From Thermohalobaculum sp039184865 (GTDB lineage: Bacteria > Pseudomonadota > Alphaproteobacteria > Rhodobacterales > Rhodobacteraceae): a stretch of 64,000 nucleotides of DNA. Location of the stretch: assembly GCA_039184865.1 (NCBI GenBank), contig JBCDAV010000023.1, forward strand, positions 1 to 64,000, in the 5' to 3' direction. The notes below the pieces were generated by a model. The model did no database searches and was not told the origin of the DNA. It saw only the letters and a program-made list of their open reading frames with translations. Below are positions 50,335 to 59,739 of the stretch, one piece after another (within the stretch, counting starts at the first letter, position 1; each line of letters begins with the position of its first letter). The position numbers and the translations under genes are program-made.

Positions 50335-51201
50335 TCAAGAAGTTTCGAGCGACCGCTGAAGCAAGTCCAGTAGATCCCGCTGTTTTCTTGTGTCGTACCC
50401 GGCCGCGGGCATTTTCTTTTCCCTTCGATTGGCAACATAGATTCCGGATCGTCCACCGAACGCAATTGGGTCGGCGCCATCAATGATCTTGAGCGCCTGT
50501 CTCTCGGGCGAAGCGAATACGATCGGGGCAAGCCATGACAGGAACCAGGGCATCCCCGAATTTCCGCTGGTCGTCATTGCAGATCTTGTTGCGCCGGGAT
50601 CGATGGCCCGGATCAGGATGTTATCGGAACGCAGGTCTTCCGCCAGCGCCGCTGCCAGCGCCGTCACGGCCAATTTCGTCTGGGCGTATGTGCTGAGCAA
50701 GCCGCCAACCTTTTCCGGATTGGCGAGACCCTCCACGTCAAGTGTCTTGAGGCCTCCGATCGCGCTGGACGAGAAGTTCACGATCATGCCCGGTGCTTCC
50801 TCAACAGGGCGCGCCATCTTCTCACGCAGGTTCCTGATCAGTTGATAGGGTGCCAATGTGTTTACCGCGAAATGCGACTCGTACCCCTGTGCGCTGAGGA
50901 TCTTTTCGCCAGTGAGGACACCGGAGTTATTGTAGAGTACATCGACACGCCCGGGCAGATCATTGATAAGATCCGTGGCAGTGGCGACTTGGGTCGTGTC
51001 CATCAGATCGGCGGTGACAATTTCGATCGCCACGTCCGGGTGTTCAGCCAAGATCGCGGCGCGTTGGACTTGCGACTTCGTGTCGGATCTGTTGAGCAGG
51101 ATCAGAGACTTACCGCGCGGCGCGAGGTGTCGTGCAATCGCGTCACCGATCGCTCCTGTCGATCCCGTGATCACGGTCCAGTTTGTAGGTTCAGATGCCA
51201 T
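50335..51201 (-). CDS. Short-chain dehydrogenase/reductase
   Basis: 288 residues. NAD(P) site TGSTGAIGDAIA, NNSGVL after the fourth strand, Ser in NFSSSAIGGL, catalytic Tyr and Lys in STYAQTKLAV, then the RAIDPGATRSAM loop. An insert before the Tyr (EGLANPEKVGG) resembles retinol-dehydrogenase-type SDRs. Probably cotranscribed with the DmdA-like gene; whether it works on the same compound is not known. Confidence 0.87.
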   Translation of the reverse strand: MASEPTNWTVITGSTGAIGDAIARHLAPRGKSLILLNRSDTKSQVQRAAILAEHPDVAIEIVTADLMDTTQVATATDLINDLPGRVDVLYNNSGVLTGEKILSAQGYESHFAVNTLAPYQLIRNLREKMARPVEEAPGMIVNFSSSAIGGLKTLDVEGLANPEKVGGLLSTYAQTKLAVTALAAALAEDLRSDNILIRAIDPGATRSAMTTSGNSGMPWFLSWLAPIVFASPERQALKIIDGADPIAFGGRSGIYVANRREKKMPAAGYDTRKQRDLLDLLQRSLETS

Positions 51202-51405
51202 TTGTGTTCCTCAATCCAAATGAAGATCGGGCTCCGTCAAGCGATCAAGGCCATCCCGGAGAACGTCGATCCCAGCCGTGAGAGCGGTCGGATCTGAATA
51301 CCTCGACTGTATGGCGTTGGCTGCAGGCCTTGCCCGGACACATGGTTCGGATCGGGTCGCCCAGGTCCCTGCCGACACTAGCGATCCACCTGTAAGTGTG
51401 ACTGC

Positions 51406-52620
51406 TCATGGCTCGGTCGCGCCAGGACGGCCGGCAAAGTTCGGGGGGCGGTCGCTCCAGTCGGCGCCGCTCAGCCCCATGTCACGCCCAAGCGCATACA
51501 GACTCTGCATATAGGCTCGGTCGAAGGGTTCTTCCGGGAGCAGATCGAAACTTCTGGGAACCCAAAGCAACTGCATTTCGATGCCATCGCGTTGGGTGAT
51601 CGCGAAGATCTTGTAGATGTCACCGACGCCTGAGCCTCCGATCAAGCTGGATACTGCCTTCCCGGCAATCGAGAGGATGCCAAGCTCGACAGGCTCGTAA
51701 CGCTTCTCCAGGGAGTTGTTCATGATCACGTAGACCTTGCGGTCGATACGGGTTCCCAACGCTGCGTCGACCTCCGAGATCGCGAGTTCGGCGCTGAACA
51801 ACATCACCTGTTGGGTCGCGCCACCGTCGACGTGTAACTCATCGAACGTCCGTCCATCTGGAGTAACCACCGGAATGACGAGCGGCGGGAAAACGGCTGG
51901 GATTGCCGACGATGCCCGGATCAGATCGCGGATCAACGTGATGGCTTTTGGATGGCCAGACATTGCAATCTCGGTAGCGTTCCAGATCACTGGCCGGGCC
52001 GCATCAAGGTTCGTGGTCCCAATCAAAAGGACGCGACCCTTAGTTCCCTCTTCAGCCAATGAAGCAATAACGTCCTGATCGACATACTGATCAATCAACG
52101 CACTGTACGCATCGGTATCCGAAAGAGACGTTCCGCCAAAGATACCGGAGAACAGTGCAGGTTCGAGCAGATCGGCTGTTGAATAGGCGGTGTAGAGTTC
52201 TCGGAGATCGTCGTCGTGCTCCGGCCCAAGGAACGCGAACAAGCCGATGATCGCACCAGTGCTGACGCCGCTGACGATGTCGAACTTTGGCCGATCACCA
52301 CGTTCGGTCCAGCCTGCGAGAACACCGGCACCGAAGGCGCCATCGGCACCGCCCCCAGAGAGCGCAAGCGCTGTCTCGGTGACTGGTTGACCCGACGCAA
52401 GAGCAACAGCGTGCATCGACCGCGCCCTCGCCACAAGCGCAGTCCGAATACCATCCTTGGTCACCCCGTCCAGGCCATCGCCCCAGACCCGCAGCAATCC
52501 GGGAATGCCGTAAGGCATTGCCTGGGCCATGTCTGGTTCGGAAATCGGGGTCCTCGAAGGGCCGGAACAGGCGCAAAGAAACAACATTGCGGCGCCTGTG
52601 AGGAGACGGATGATCGTCAT
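51406..52620 (-). CDS. Patatin-like phospholipase, lipoprotein
   Basis: 404 residues. The N-terminus ends in a lipobox (LFLCAC), so it is anchored to a membrane from the periplasmic side. The patatin catalytic parts are complete: oxyanion loop LSGGGADGAFGAGVL, nucleophile elbow GVSTG, and the dyad Asp in VDGGATQQ. Family members are lipid acyl hydrolases. The start overlaps the RND pump stop by four bases, so the pump and the hydrolase are made together; the pump may move the hydrolase's products or the toxic lipid it meets. Confidence 0.87.
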   Translation of the reverse strand: MTIIRLLTGAAMLFLCACSGPSRTPISEPDMAQAMPYGIPGLLRVWGDGLDGVTKDGIRTALVARARSMHAVALASGQPVTETALALSGGGADGAFGAGVLAGWTERGDRPKFDIVSGVSTGAIIGLFAFLGPEHDDDLRELYTAYSTADLLEPALFSGIFGGTSLSDTDAYSALIDQYVDQDVIASLAEEGTKGRVLLIGTTNLDAARPVIWNATEIAMSGHPKAITLIRDLIRASSAIPAVFPPLVIPVVTPDGRTFDELHVDGGATQQVMLFSAELAISEVDAALGTRIDRKVYVIMNNSLEKRYEPVELGILSIAGKAVSSLIGGSGVGDIYKIFAITQRDGIEMQLLWVPRSFDLLPEEPFDRAYMQSLYALGRDMGLSGADWSDRPPNFAGRPGATEP

Positions 52621-55600
52621 GCCAGTGTTGCCTCTCGCGATTTACGACCGCGCGGTTTCAGAAGCACATAGCAAAGCGGCGGCGCTACGATCAGCGTCAG
52701 GGGTGAGGCGATCAGCAGCCCGCCAATCATCATTGTCGCCATTGGTTCAAACAGCGCACCGCCCGAGATCGCCATCGGGATCAAGCCAAAGATCGTGGTC
52801 AGCGAGGTTAGCATAATCGGCTTCGCCCGCGCTTGGGCGGCAAGAACGATGGCGTCCGGCAGGTCGGCCCTTTCACACTCGATGTCGATCTGATTGATCA
52901 GCACGATGGCGTTGTTGATGATGATCCCCATTAAGGACATCAGGCCCAGCATGGCAAAGAACGAGAGTGGCTGGCCGAGCGCAAGCATGGTCATGGGTGC
53001 TCCGATCACGATGAGCGGGATCGTCAGGAACGTCGCGATCGAACGTCGGAGCGAGTTGAACTGGAAGATCAGCGCGGCGAGCATGACGCCAAGCGCGAGG
53101 GGCATGTTGCTGCCCATCTGGGCATTCACATCCGCATTGTCCTCAAGCTCTCCGGCAATCGAAATCTCGTAATCCGGGCCGAGGTCGAGCGCATCCAACG
53201 CGGGCTGAATCCGAGCCAGTGTTTCCTGAGCGCTGAGCTCCGCGCTTTTCCCCGAGATGACGATCCGGCGTACCTGATTCTCACGGCGAATTTCCGAGAA
53301 CTCAAGCGTTGGGCGGAACCGGGCGATCTGATCGACCGAGACCAGTTGACCACCGGTTGCAATGGTCAGGTTGGCGAGATCTTCGATGCTGTCTCGGCCA
53401 GACAGGCTTGCCCGAAGCACGATCGGGATCTGATCGTCCCCTTCTCGGAAGGTAGAGTACTCGGTGCCGGAAAAGTACGCCGCCATCACGTCCGAGACGT
53501 TTCGGGAGGTGACGCCCAGCTCGCGCGCCTTGTCCTGCGCGATGTCGACGACAACCTTGATGACCTTGTTGCCCCAGTCGCTTTCGTTCTTCACGACGCT
53601 CGGAAGCTCGGCAAAGGCGGCTTCAACCTCTGATGCTGCCCGCATCAGCACCTCGGCATCTGGACCAAAGATCTCGACGTCCACCATGCCGGACTCCGAT
53701 CCGCCTTGCGGCAGGCGTGTTACTCGGAACCGGGCTTCGGGGAACTGTTCAGTGAAGACATGCCGAGCGCGTGCGGTCATCGCCTCGACCGCCGCGAGAT
53801 CGGTGACGTTGACGTGGAAGAATGCGGTCGTTGCATCCGGGTCGCTCGGGTTCAGACCCAGGTTGAACCGCGGTCCGCCGTCGCCGACGAAAACGGTGCT
53901 GTTGATGACTTCGGGGTTAGTTTGCGCATCGCCCAACCAATTCTGCACCCGAAGTGCCAAACGTTCGGTCTCGGAGATTGCCGCGTCCTTCGGCATGTCC
54001 ATGTAGATGATGAAATCTGAGCGTTCGCTGAAGGGAAACATCTCGGACTTCAACAGGCTGAACTGACTTGCACTCGCTGCAACGGCCGCCAGTGCCAAGG
54101 CCGTCAGCGGCACGCCGAAGGGTAGCAGCCTGCGCACTGCCGCTCCGTACGTCCGCTTGAGCCATCCAGGTTCGTCGCTTGCTCGGCTTGGCCTGAGCAG
54201 CAACGTGCAAAGATAAGGCAGGATGTAAAGCGCGGTGATCCATGAGCCGAGCAGCATCGACGAAACGACGGCACCCAGAGAGAATGCGAACTCTCCCTCG
54301 ACGCCGTTCATCAACAGCATCGGTAAGAAGGCTGAGACAGTTGTAATCGAGGCGACGCCGAGTGGCACGACGAACTGAGCACCTGCGGATTCCGCCGCCT
54401 CCGTCGGTGACAGCCCTTCATCGATGCGATTACCGATGTCTTCGACAACAACCAGACCGTTATCGACCAGAAGCCCGAGCGAGATGATCACGGCAGCAAT
54501 CGAGACCTGTTCGATGTCCACACCGACCGAGCCCATCGCGGCTAGCGCGAAACAGATGGTGAAGGGCACGATGCAAGCGATCACAAGAGCGGCCCGGAAG
54601 CCGAGGAACGCCAGCATCACGACGAAAACGACAAGGAACGTCTGACCGACATTCTCAAGCGCATTGTTGACCGACGCAGTGACCACGGTCTCCTGAAAGG
54701 TCGAGACGTTGAGTGCGATCCCGATGGGCTGGCGGTTCTCGAAGTCGCGGAGCGCGGTCTTCAGCCGCTTGCCCAGGTCCTGGATGTCCGTGGCCGAAGA
54801 CATCTCGACAGCAGCGACAATGGCTGGCTCGCCATTGAAGAAGACCGGTGTCTCCTTCGGATCGACATAGCCTCGACGCACTTCCACCAGATCCGAGAGG
54901 CGCACGAACCCAGCAAGCCCGCTGACCTTTGTCAGAACACCGCCGATTTCTTCGACATTCTGCAGGTCGCCGTTGGCCTCCAACACGATCTTCGTGCCGT
55001 CGGCGTCCAGTTCTCCGGCGGGCAGGATCACGTTCTGCGCTTGCAAGTCGTCCAGAAGCTGCTGCATCTGAACGCCGACAGCTGCAAGTTTCCGGATATC
55101 CACCTCTAGCCAGATCCGCTGATCCTGAACGCCTGAGAGGTTCACCTTTGTGACGCCGTCCACGCGGAAAAGCGCCGTACGAAGATCTTCGGCAACGTCG
55201 TCAAGTTCGGCCAGCGTGTAGCCATCGCCAGTCAGCGCGATGGTTGCGATGGCGACATCCCCGTACTCGGTGTTGACGAACGGCTCGGACGTGCCTTCCG
55301 GCAGATCGGCGCGCACTGCCTGCATCTTGTTTCGCAGATCCTCCCAAGCTGCCTCGATATCGGCGCCGTAGAGGGTGTCGAACAGTTCGACATAGAGCAG
55401 CACCTGGCCGGTCGTGATGACGGTTTCGATGTTCTCGACTTCGCCGATCTCACGAATCTTGCGTTCCACGGGCACCGCGACCAATTCTTCCAATCTAAGC
55501 GAAGACATGCCGTCAAAGGCCACGGCAACTACCGCGGTTCGGATCGTGATCTCGGGGTTCTCGCGCTTGGGGATCGAGAGATAGGACATCGCACCGATCG

Positions 55601-55670
55601 CCAATATCGCGAACATCATCAGGACGGTGAAGCGGCTTTTCTGCAGTCCGAAGCGCGTGAGAAAGTCCAT
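52617..55670 (-). CDS. RND efflux pump inner-membrane transporter
   Basis: 1017 residues, the usual size for the HAE-1/AcrB-like family. N-terminal helix, two large periplasmic loops and two sets of six helices. The proton-relay helix is seen as ISLGLLVDNGLVVVEDIGNR, and the last set includes LMSLMGIIINNAIVLINQID. The ATG at 55670 lies one base before the adaptor stop; the in-frame start at 55688 is also possible. It exports lipophilic compounds together with the adaptor below; no outer-membrane channel gene is in the operon. Confidence 0.94.
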   Translation of the reverse strand: MDFLTRFGLQKSRFTVLMMFAILAIGAMSYLSIPKRENPEITIRTAVVAVAFDGMSSLRLEELVAVPVERKIREIGEVENIETVITTGQVLLYVELFDTLYGADIEAAWEDLRNKMQAVRADLPEGTSEPFVNTEYGDVAIATIALTGDGYTLAELDDVAEDLRTALFRVDGVTKVNLSGVQDQRIWLEVDIRKLAAVGVQMQQLLDDLQAQNVILPAGELDADGTKIVLEANGDLQNVEEIGGVLTKVSGLAGFVRLSDLVEVRRGYVDPKETPVFFNGEPAIVAAVEMSSATDIQDLGKRLKTALRDFENRQPIGIALNVSTFQETVVTASVNNALENVGQTFLVVFVVMLAFLGFRAALVIACIVPFTICFALAAMGSVGVDIEQVSIAAVIISLGLLVDNGLVVVEDIGNRIDEGLSPTEAAESAGAQFVVPLGVASITTVSAFLPMLLMNGVEGEFAFSLGAVVSSMLLGSWITALYILPYLCTLLLRPSRASDEPGWLKRTYGAAVRRLLPFGVPLTALALAAVAASASQFSLLKSEMFPFSERSDFIIYMDMPKDAAISETERLALRVQNWLGDAQTNPEVINSTVFVGDGGPRFNLGLNPSDPDATTAFFHVNVTDLAAVEAMTARARHVFTEQFPEARFRVTRLPQGGSESGMVDVEIFGPDAEVLMRAASEVEAAFAELPSVVKNESDWGNKVIKVVVDIAQDKARELGVTSRNVSDVMAAYFSGTEYSTFREGDDQIPIVLRASLSGRDSIEDLANLTIATGGQLVSVDQIARFRPTLEFSEIRRENQVRRIVISGKSAELSAQETLARIQPALDALDLGPDYEISIAGELEDNADVNAQMGSNMPLALGVMLAALIFQFNSLRRSIATFLTIPLIVIGAPMTMLALGQPLSFFAMLGLMSLMGIIINNAIVLINQIDIECERADLPDAIVLAAQARAKPIMLTSLTTIFGLIPMAISGGALFEPMATMMIGGLLIASPLTLIVAPPLCYVLLKPRGRKSREATLA

Positions 55671-55671
55671 G

Positions 55672-56790
55672 TCAACGGCGCTCCGCATCCGGCAGGAGTT
55701 TCACTTCCATTCCCTCGCGCAGGAAGGTCACGCCCCGGATTGCAACGCGTTCGCCGAGCTCGAGTCCACCGACGATGAGGAACTGGTTTTCGCGGATACC
55801 GGCCATGATGACCTGACGGCGACTAACGGTGCTGGTGTCCGGTTGATAGACAAACACCTCCAGCTTGGTGATCGCATTTGTGCCGGCACCCTCCGGTACT
55901 TCGACATCCGGAATGGCCGCCGATATCGGGATCAAGTGCCCCTGCGCGGCGGGCAGGGCGAATTCGAAAGATACCTCGACCGCCATGCCCGCTTTGATCA
56001 GTGGAGAGACTTCTTGCAGCCTGACGACGACCGGGAAGGAGGAGACCTGGCCGGCCCGTTCACCGAGTTCACTAACGACGGCCCGAAGTTGCACGCTGGG
56101 GTCGTCGGCCAGCCGGATCTTCGCCGGGGTGCCGACCACCAGTTGTCCAACGACATCGAAGCTGACCGAGAAGGACACCTCGTAGTCAGCCTGCTGATAA
56201 AGTGACAGAACCGCCTGGCCCGCGCCGACGGTCGCGAAGCTTTCGACCTCTATCGCATCGATCACACCGCCAAAAGGCGCATAAAGCTTTGAGTCCGCGA
56301 GATCCTCTCGAGCAGCAGCAAGATCCTGTTCTGCCTGGGTCAACCGCGCCCGGTTCTGATCGACTGTAGTTTGGTCATCATCGCGCTGAACCCGAGTTCC
56401 CGCACCCCGATCAAGAAGCTTCTGCGAACGTTCGAGATCGGCCTCGGACTTAGCGAGGGTTGCCTCGATTTCGGTCACAGCAGCTTCCCGGTTCTCGATC
56501 TGTGTCTGGAACTGCTCGGAATCGAGCTCGGCAAGCAACTGTCCTGGGGTCACGCGCTCGCCGACATCCAGTTCGACGCGGCCAAGTCGGCCGCCAACCT
56601 CGAAGGACAACGCATTGACTTCGCCCGGTTCGAGGACCCCAGGATACCGCCGTATGGTGGTCTGTTCAGATTCTTCGACCAGAACCGTGATCAAACCGCG
56701 GACCGGTGCCACGACCTCATTGCTTTCATCATCCTCAGGAAGACATCCTGCCAGCAACAATGCTGCCAGGAACGCGCAAACACGGATCAT
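55672..56790 (-). CDS. RND efflux periplasmic adaptor (lipoprotein)
   Basis: 372 residues from the ATG giving MIRVCAFLAALLLAGC, a lipoprotein signal ending at the lipobox Cys. Barrel-sandwich hybrid halves (VGGRLGRVELDVGERVTPGQ and LYAPFGGVIDAIEVESF) enclose a coiled-coil hairpin of about 80 residues, then beta-barrel and membrane-proximal domains. The longer in-frame start is rejected because it puts the lipoprotein signal in mid-protein. First gene of the pump operon, divergent from an AraC regulator. Confidence 0.93.
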   Translation of the reverse strand: MIRVCAFLAALLLAGCLPEDDESNEVVAPVRGLITVLVEESEQTTIRRYPGVLEPGEVNALSFEVGGRLGRVELDVGERVTPGQLLAELDSEQFQTQIENREAAVTEIEATLAKSEADLERSQKLLDRGAGTRVQRDDDQTTVDQNRARLTQAEQDLAAAREDLADSKLYAPFGGVIDAIEVESFATVGAGQAVLSLYQQADYEVSFSVSFDVVGQLVVGTPAKIRLADDPSVQLRAVVSELGERAGQVSSFPVVVRLQEVSPLIKAGMAVEVSFEFALPAAQGHLIPISAAIPDVEVPEGAGTNAITKLEVFVYQPDTSTVSRRQVIMAGIRENQFLIVGGLELGERVAIRGVTFLREGMEVKLLPDAERR

Positions 56791-56886
56791 CGGTGCCCCC
56801 CTGAGTTCGTTCTGAGTGCTTGCCGGTTTGGTCGCGCACCACAGGTCAGAGGGTAAGAACGCTCTCCCCGAGCAGACAGGACGCAA

Positions 56887-57939
56887 ATGCAGCAAAACCG
56901 GACACTTCCCGCCAAATCGATTGGCCGCAGCAATCACGTTAGCGTGATCGCCACCACCGTATCGTTTGCCCTGTCGCGGGGCATGACCATGGCAGAGATC
57001 GAAGCGGCTTCGGGACTGGATGCAACTGCGCTAGGCGATCCGGAAGCACGACTGGACGATGCGATACCAAATCTGATCTGGGTGGCGTTGAGTAACAGAA
57101 CCGGGCCGGAGATCGCTCTGTCGATCGAGGCCGCGCGTGCAGCGCCGTTGTCGGCGCTTGCAGGGCTTGCCCATGGTGCGCAGTTCGCCCCGACCTTTCG
57201 CGATGCAATGGTGTTCATGCGGGACAATCGCAACCTTGTTGCAGACCGATTGGAGGCCGAGGTGATCGATGCCAACGGCGAGACCACGATCGCGCACAGG
57301 CATCCCAACGATGTAATCGATCAAGGGCGGTTCTCCGAGATCGGAACCGGATTGGCAGCCCGCGTGGTGCGCGAGATACTGGGGATTCATGCTCCGCCCT
57401 TGCGTGTTGAAGTCCCGTTCGAGCCCATGGGACCAGAAAGCGCTTACGTCAGATTCTTCCGCTGCCCGGTCGAATTCCACGCTGGTAGATCGGCGATGAT
57501 ATTTCGCAGCAGCACACTTACAGAGCCCGTGAGAACCGCGAACCTGACCCTGTTCGACTTTGTCGAGCGGCATTTGCAGAGCGATCTGTCCAGGGCCGAG
57601 ATCCGGCAACAAAACCCCGAACTGTTACGTCTGCGCGAGGCGATCTCAGATGCCGCGGCTTGCGGCGATTTCCGTGTCGCAAGTGTGATCCAGCGTAGCG
57701 GGCTGAGCGAACGCTCAGCGCAACGGATCGCGGCTTCTCACAGAACCACGGTCGCACGAATGATAAATTCCGCCAGACAATCTGCAGCGGAAGCGTTGTT
57801 GGCTGGCGAAGACACTCCGATTGAAACCATAGCCACATTGCTCGGGTTTTCCGATGATCGAGCGTTCCGACGAGCCTTCAAACGATGGACCGGACAAAAT
57901 CCATCGGGCTTTCGGAACGCTCGAAGATACAAGAGATAA
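56887..57939 (+). CDS. AraC family transcriptional regulator
   Basis: 350 residues. An N-terminal effector-binding domain of the type seen in OruR/ArgR-like members (about 1-230, with PNLIWVALSNRTGPEIAL and HLQSDLSRAEIR) is followed by two helix-turn-helix units. The first is around RVASVIQRSGLSERSAQRIA and the second IETIATLLGFSDDRAFRRAF, ending KRWTGQNPSGFRNA. It lies back to back with the adaptor-pump-patatin operon, the usual place for its local regulator. Confidence 0.9.
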   Translation: MQQNRTLPAKSIGRSNHVSVIATTVSFALSRGMTMAEIEAASGLDATALGDPEARLDDAIPNLIWVALSNRTGPEIALSIEAARAAPLSALAGLAHGAQFAPTFRDAMVFMRDNRNLVADRLEAEVIDANGETTIAHRHPNDVIDQGRFSEIGTGLAARVVREILGIHAPPLRVEVPFEPMGPESAYVRFFRCPVEFHAGRSAMIFRSSTLTEPVRTANLTLFDFVERHLQSDLSRAEIRQQNPELLRLREAISDAAACGDFRVASVIQRSGLSERSAQRIAASHRTTVARMINSARQSAAEALLAGEDTPIETIATLLGFSDDRAFRRAFKRWTGQNPSGFRNARRYKR

Positions 57940-58488
57940 CTGCGCAGCCGTGAAAACCTTCTCCGAGGCGCAGGGAAAAGGGTAAGTCTTTGGCGCGCGG
58001 ACGATCATGACGTCTATCCCTGGTTGCCGAGCCGTCAGCGTGCTTTTCTCGGCGTGAGTCAGATTTTCGATTTGACAGCGGGAAGAATTGTAAATGGCGC
58101 AAGTTGCTCATATCCCCAACGTCGGCTTTCAGGATCGGGGATTAAGCGACCGGCTTTCGCTAAACGTCGGCTTTGTCCCGCATGGTGTGGGTTCAAGCAG
58201 CGCTCTGCGAACGGCAGCTATCGCGCATCTCCGGCCGCTATGCTTCTGACTGCGTGATCCGTTCAGCAGGACTTTGGATGTCAGGTTTGGAAAGGTCCGT
58301 CTGGAGCCTTCGCATCTGCAGCAAATGTCTGGAATCCGTCAATCGTGACGGAATTCAAACTGGTAGTTTGGGCTGACCCCGCTCATTCACTGCGCGACGC
58401 ACCAAGGTCGGTTGTGGGCCGGATGCGCCGCATCTTTTCTAACCGTTAGCCTCCATCTGCTAATCTTTCATTGTTCACGTCAGCCCTT
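57940..58488. other. Gene-free stretch, about 550 bp
   Basis: No gene is supported. The 12-mer AACGTCGGCTTT appears at 58118-58129 and 58163-58174, with a related CGGCTTTC at 58151-58158, so this may be a worn dispersed repeat. Nothing else stands out. Confidence 0.5.
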
Positions 58489-59739
58489 CTATTGCCAAGG
58501 TGCGACTGAGAGAAAGTTCGGTTCATAGATGATTTCACTCTCCAAATCTGCGCCTGACATTGGGTCCAAGACGATCTTTGCAGTGAACCCGTCATATGAC
58601 CACGACCCATCAAAGTTGATTTCTGTGGGGTCCCCCAGAGGCGCATCCAGTTGCCAAACCACCTCAAAATGGACGAGTTCCGCTTTGCCTGGCTGGATTG
58701 GTAAAAACTCTTGAAGGATGCCCTGTTCATCGCGGATCAGAGTTCTGGGCTGTGCCCTGTAGGTCACTTCGGTGCCATCTGGCCGGAAGATCGAGATGCT
58801 CACCAAATGGGCCGAGGCATCAATATAGGCGAGTTCATCCGTTTTGTTGTCGAAGAAAAACGCCGTGACATATCGTGAGACATCACCCGGCCCACTTCCC
58901 TGGAATTCTCCATCTTGCATGACTTGATACTCGACGTTGGGATCCGGCTGCAGGGCTTCGGAAAATCTCCCTGGTATGCTTCCAAGTTCCGTGGAGAGGA
59001 AGATCGCCGTCAGGAAAACTGGAAGTGCCATGATGCTTCGCACCCAAAGCGGTTTCCAGAGCCTCCGAGCTTCCGGCGCTTTGGCCGCCCAGACTAAAAC
59101 CAGAACCGGCGACAGAAACGCGACCACGGCAAAGACCACCGTCGCGCCGAGGACGAGATAGGCCAATCCATATTCCCAAAGATTGCTCACAACACTGCCG
59201 GAGCTTTCTGGATTGAGCGCATAAACCCCGATGATGGGGAGAAAACACGCAAAAGCGAATGCAGTGGTATGGAGGCCAAAGGCGTATGTGATGGAGGCCG
59301 CGGTATTCGGCCGTTTAAAGCCGGACTTGGTCACGCACCAGGCCAGAATTTGCGCGAGGATTGCAAAGCAAAGAAATGTTGGCAGGCCCGATCGGACGAT
59401 CGCCGTGAGTGAGAAGAGATCTACGCCACGGTCATTAATCTGCTGACCGATCTCTTGATCGAGCCAAATCCAGTTGAAGTAAACCACCCACCCGTCAGCG
59501 AAGGTATCGACGATCACCGAAAAGAAGAAGCATCCCAGGATAAGAAAGGTCAGTGGCGGCACGATCACACGGCGCTTTCTGTCGCGCGCAAGTCGCGCAT
59601 TGAAGGATTTGGGCTGCATAGTGAGCCTCAGGACCGTGCCCAAATAGCGCCGCAAAAACCGAATGACGCCGGAGACGAAATTCTCGACTTTGAGCGTCAG
59701 GGAAGGTCTGGCTTCGCTCACGAGACCCTCCACCACCAT
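58489..59739 (-). CDS. Membrane protein of unknown function, tyrosinase cluster
   Basis: 416 residues. A soluble N-terminal 50 residues (MVVEGLVSEARPSL...) lead into about five membrane segments in the range 60-270 (VPPLTFLILGCFFFSVIV, LPTFLCFAILAQILAWCV, AFAFACFLPIIGVYAL, VLGATVVFAVVAFLSPVLVL, SIMALPVFLTAIFL). The C-terminal 150 residues form a beta-rich, extracytoplasmic-looking domain. The N-terminal part resembles the Yip1/DUF3667-type membrane proteins only loosely. Its start overlaps the end of the next gene on the strand by 22 bases, tying it to the tyrosinase operon. Confidence 0.72.
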   Translation of the reverse strand: MVVEGLVSEARPSLTLKVENFVSGVIRFLRRYLGTVLRLTMQPKSFNARLARDRKRRVIVPPLTFLILGCFFFSVIVDTFADGWVVYFNWIWLDQEIGQQINDRGVDLFSLTAIVRSGLPTFLCFAILAQILAWCVTKSGFKRPNTAASITYAFGLHTTAFAFACFLPIIGVYALNPESSGSVVSNLWEYGLAYLVLGATVVFAVVAFLSPVLVLVWAAKAPEARRLWKPLWVRSIMALPVFLTAIFLSTELGSIPGRFSEALQPDPNVEYQVMQDGEFQGSGPGDVSRYVTAFFFDNKTDELAYIDASAHLVSISIFRPDGTEVTYRAQPRTLIRDEQGILQEFLPIQPGKAELVHFEVVWQLDAPLGDPTEINFDGSWSYDGFTAKIVLDPMSGADLESEIIYEPNFLSVAPWQ

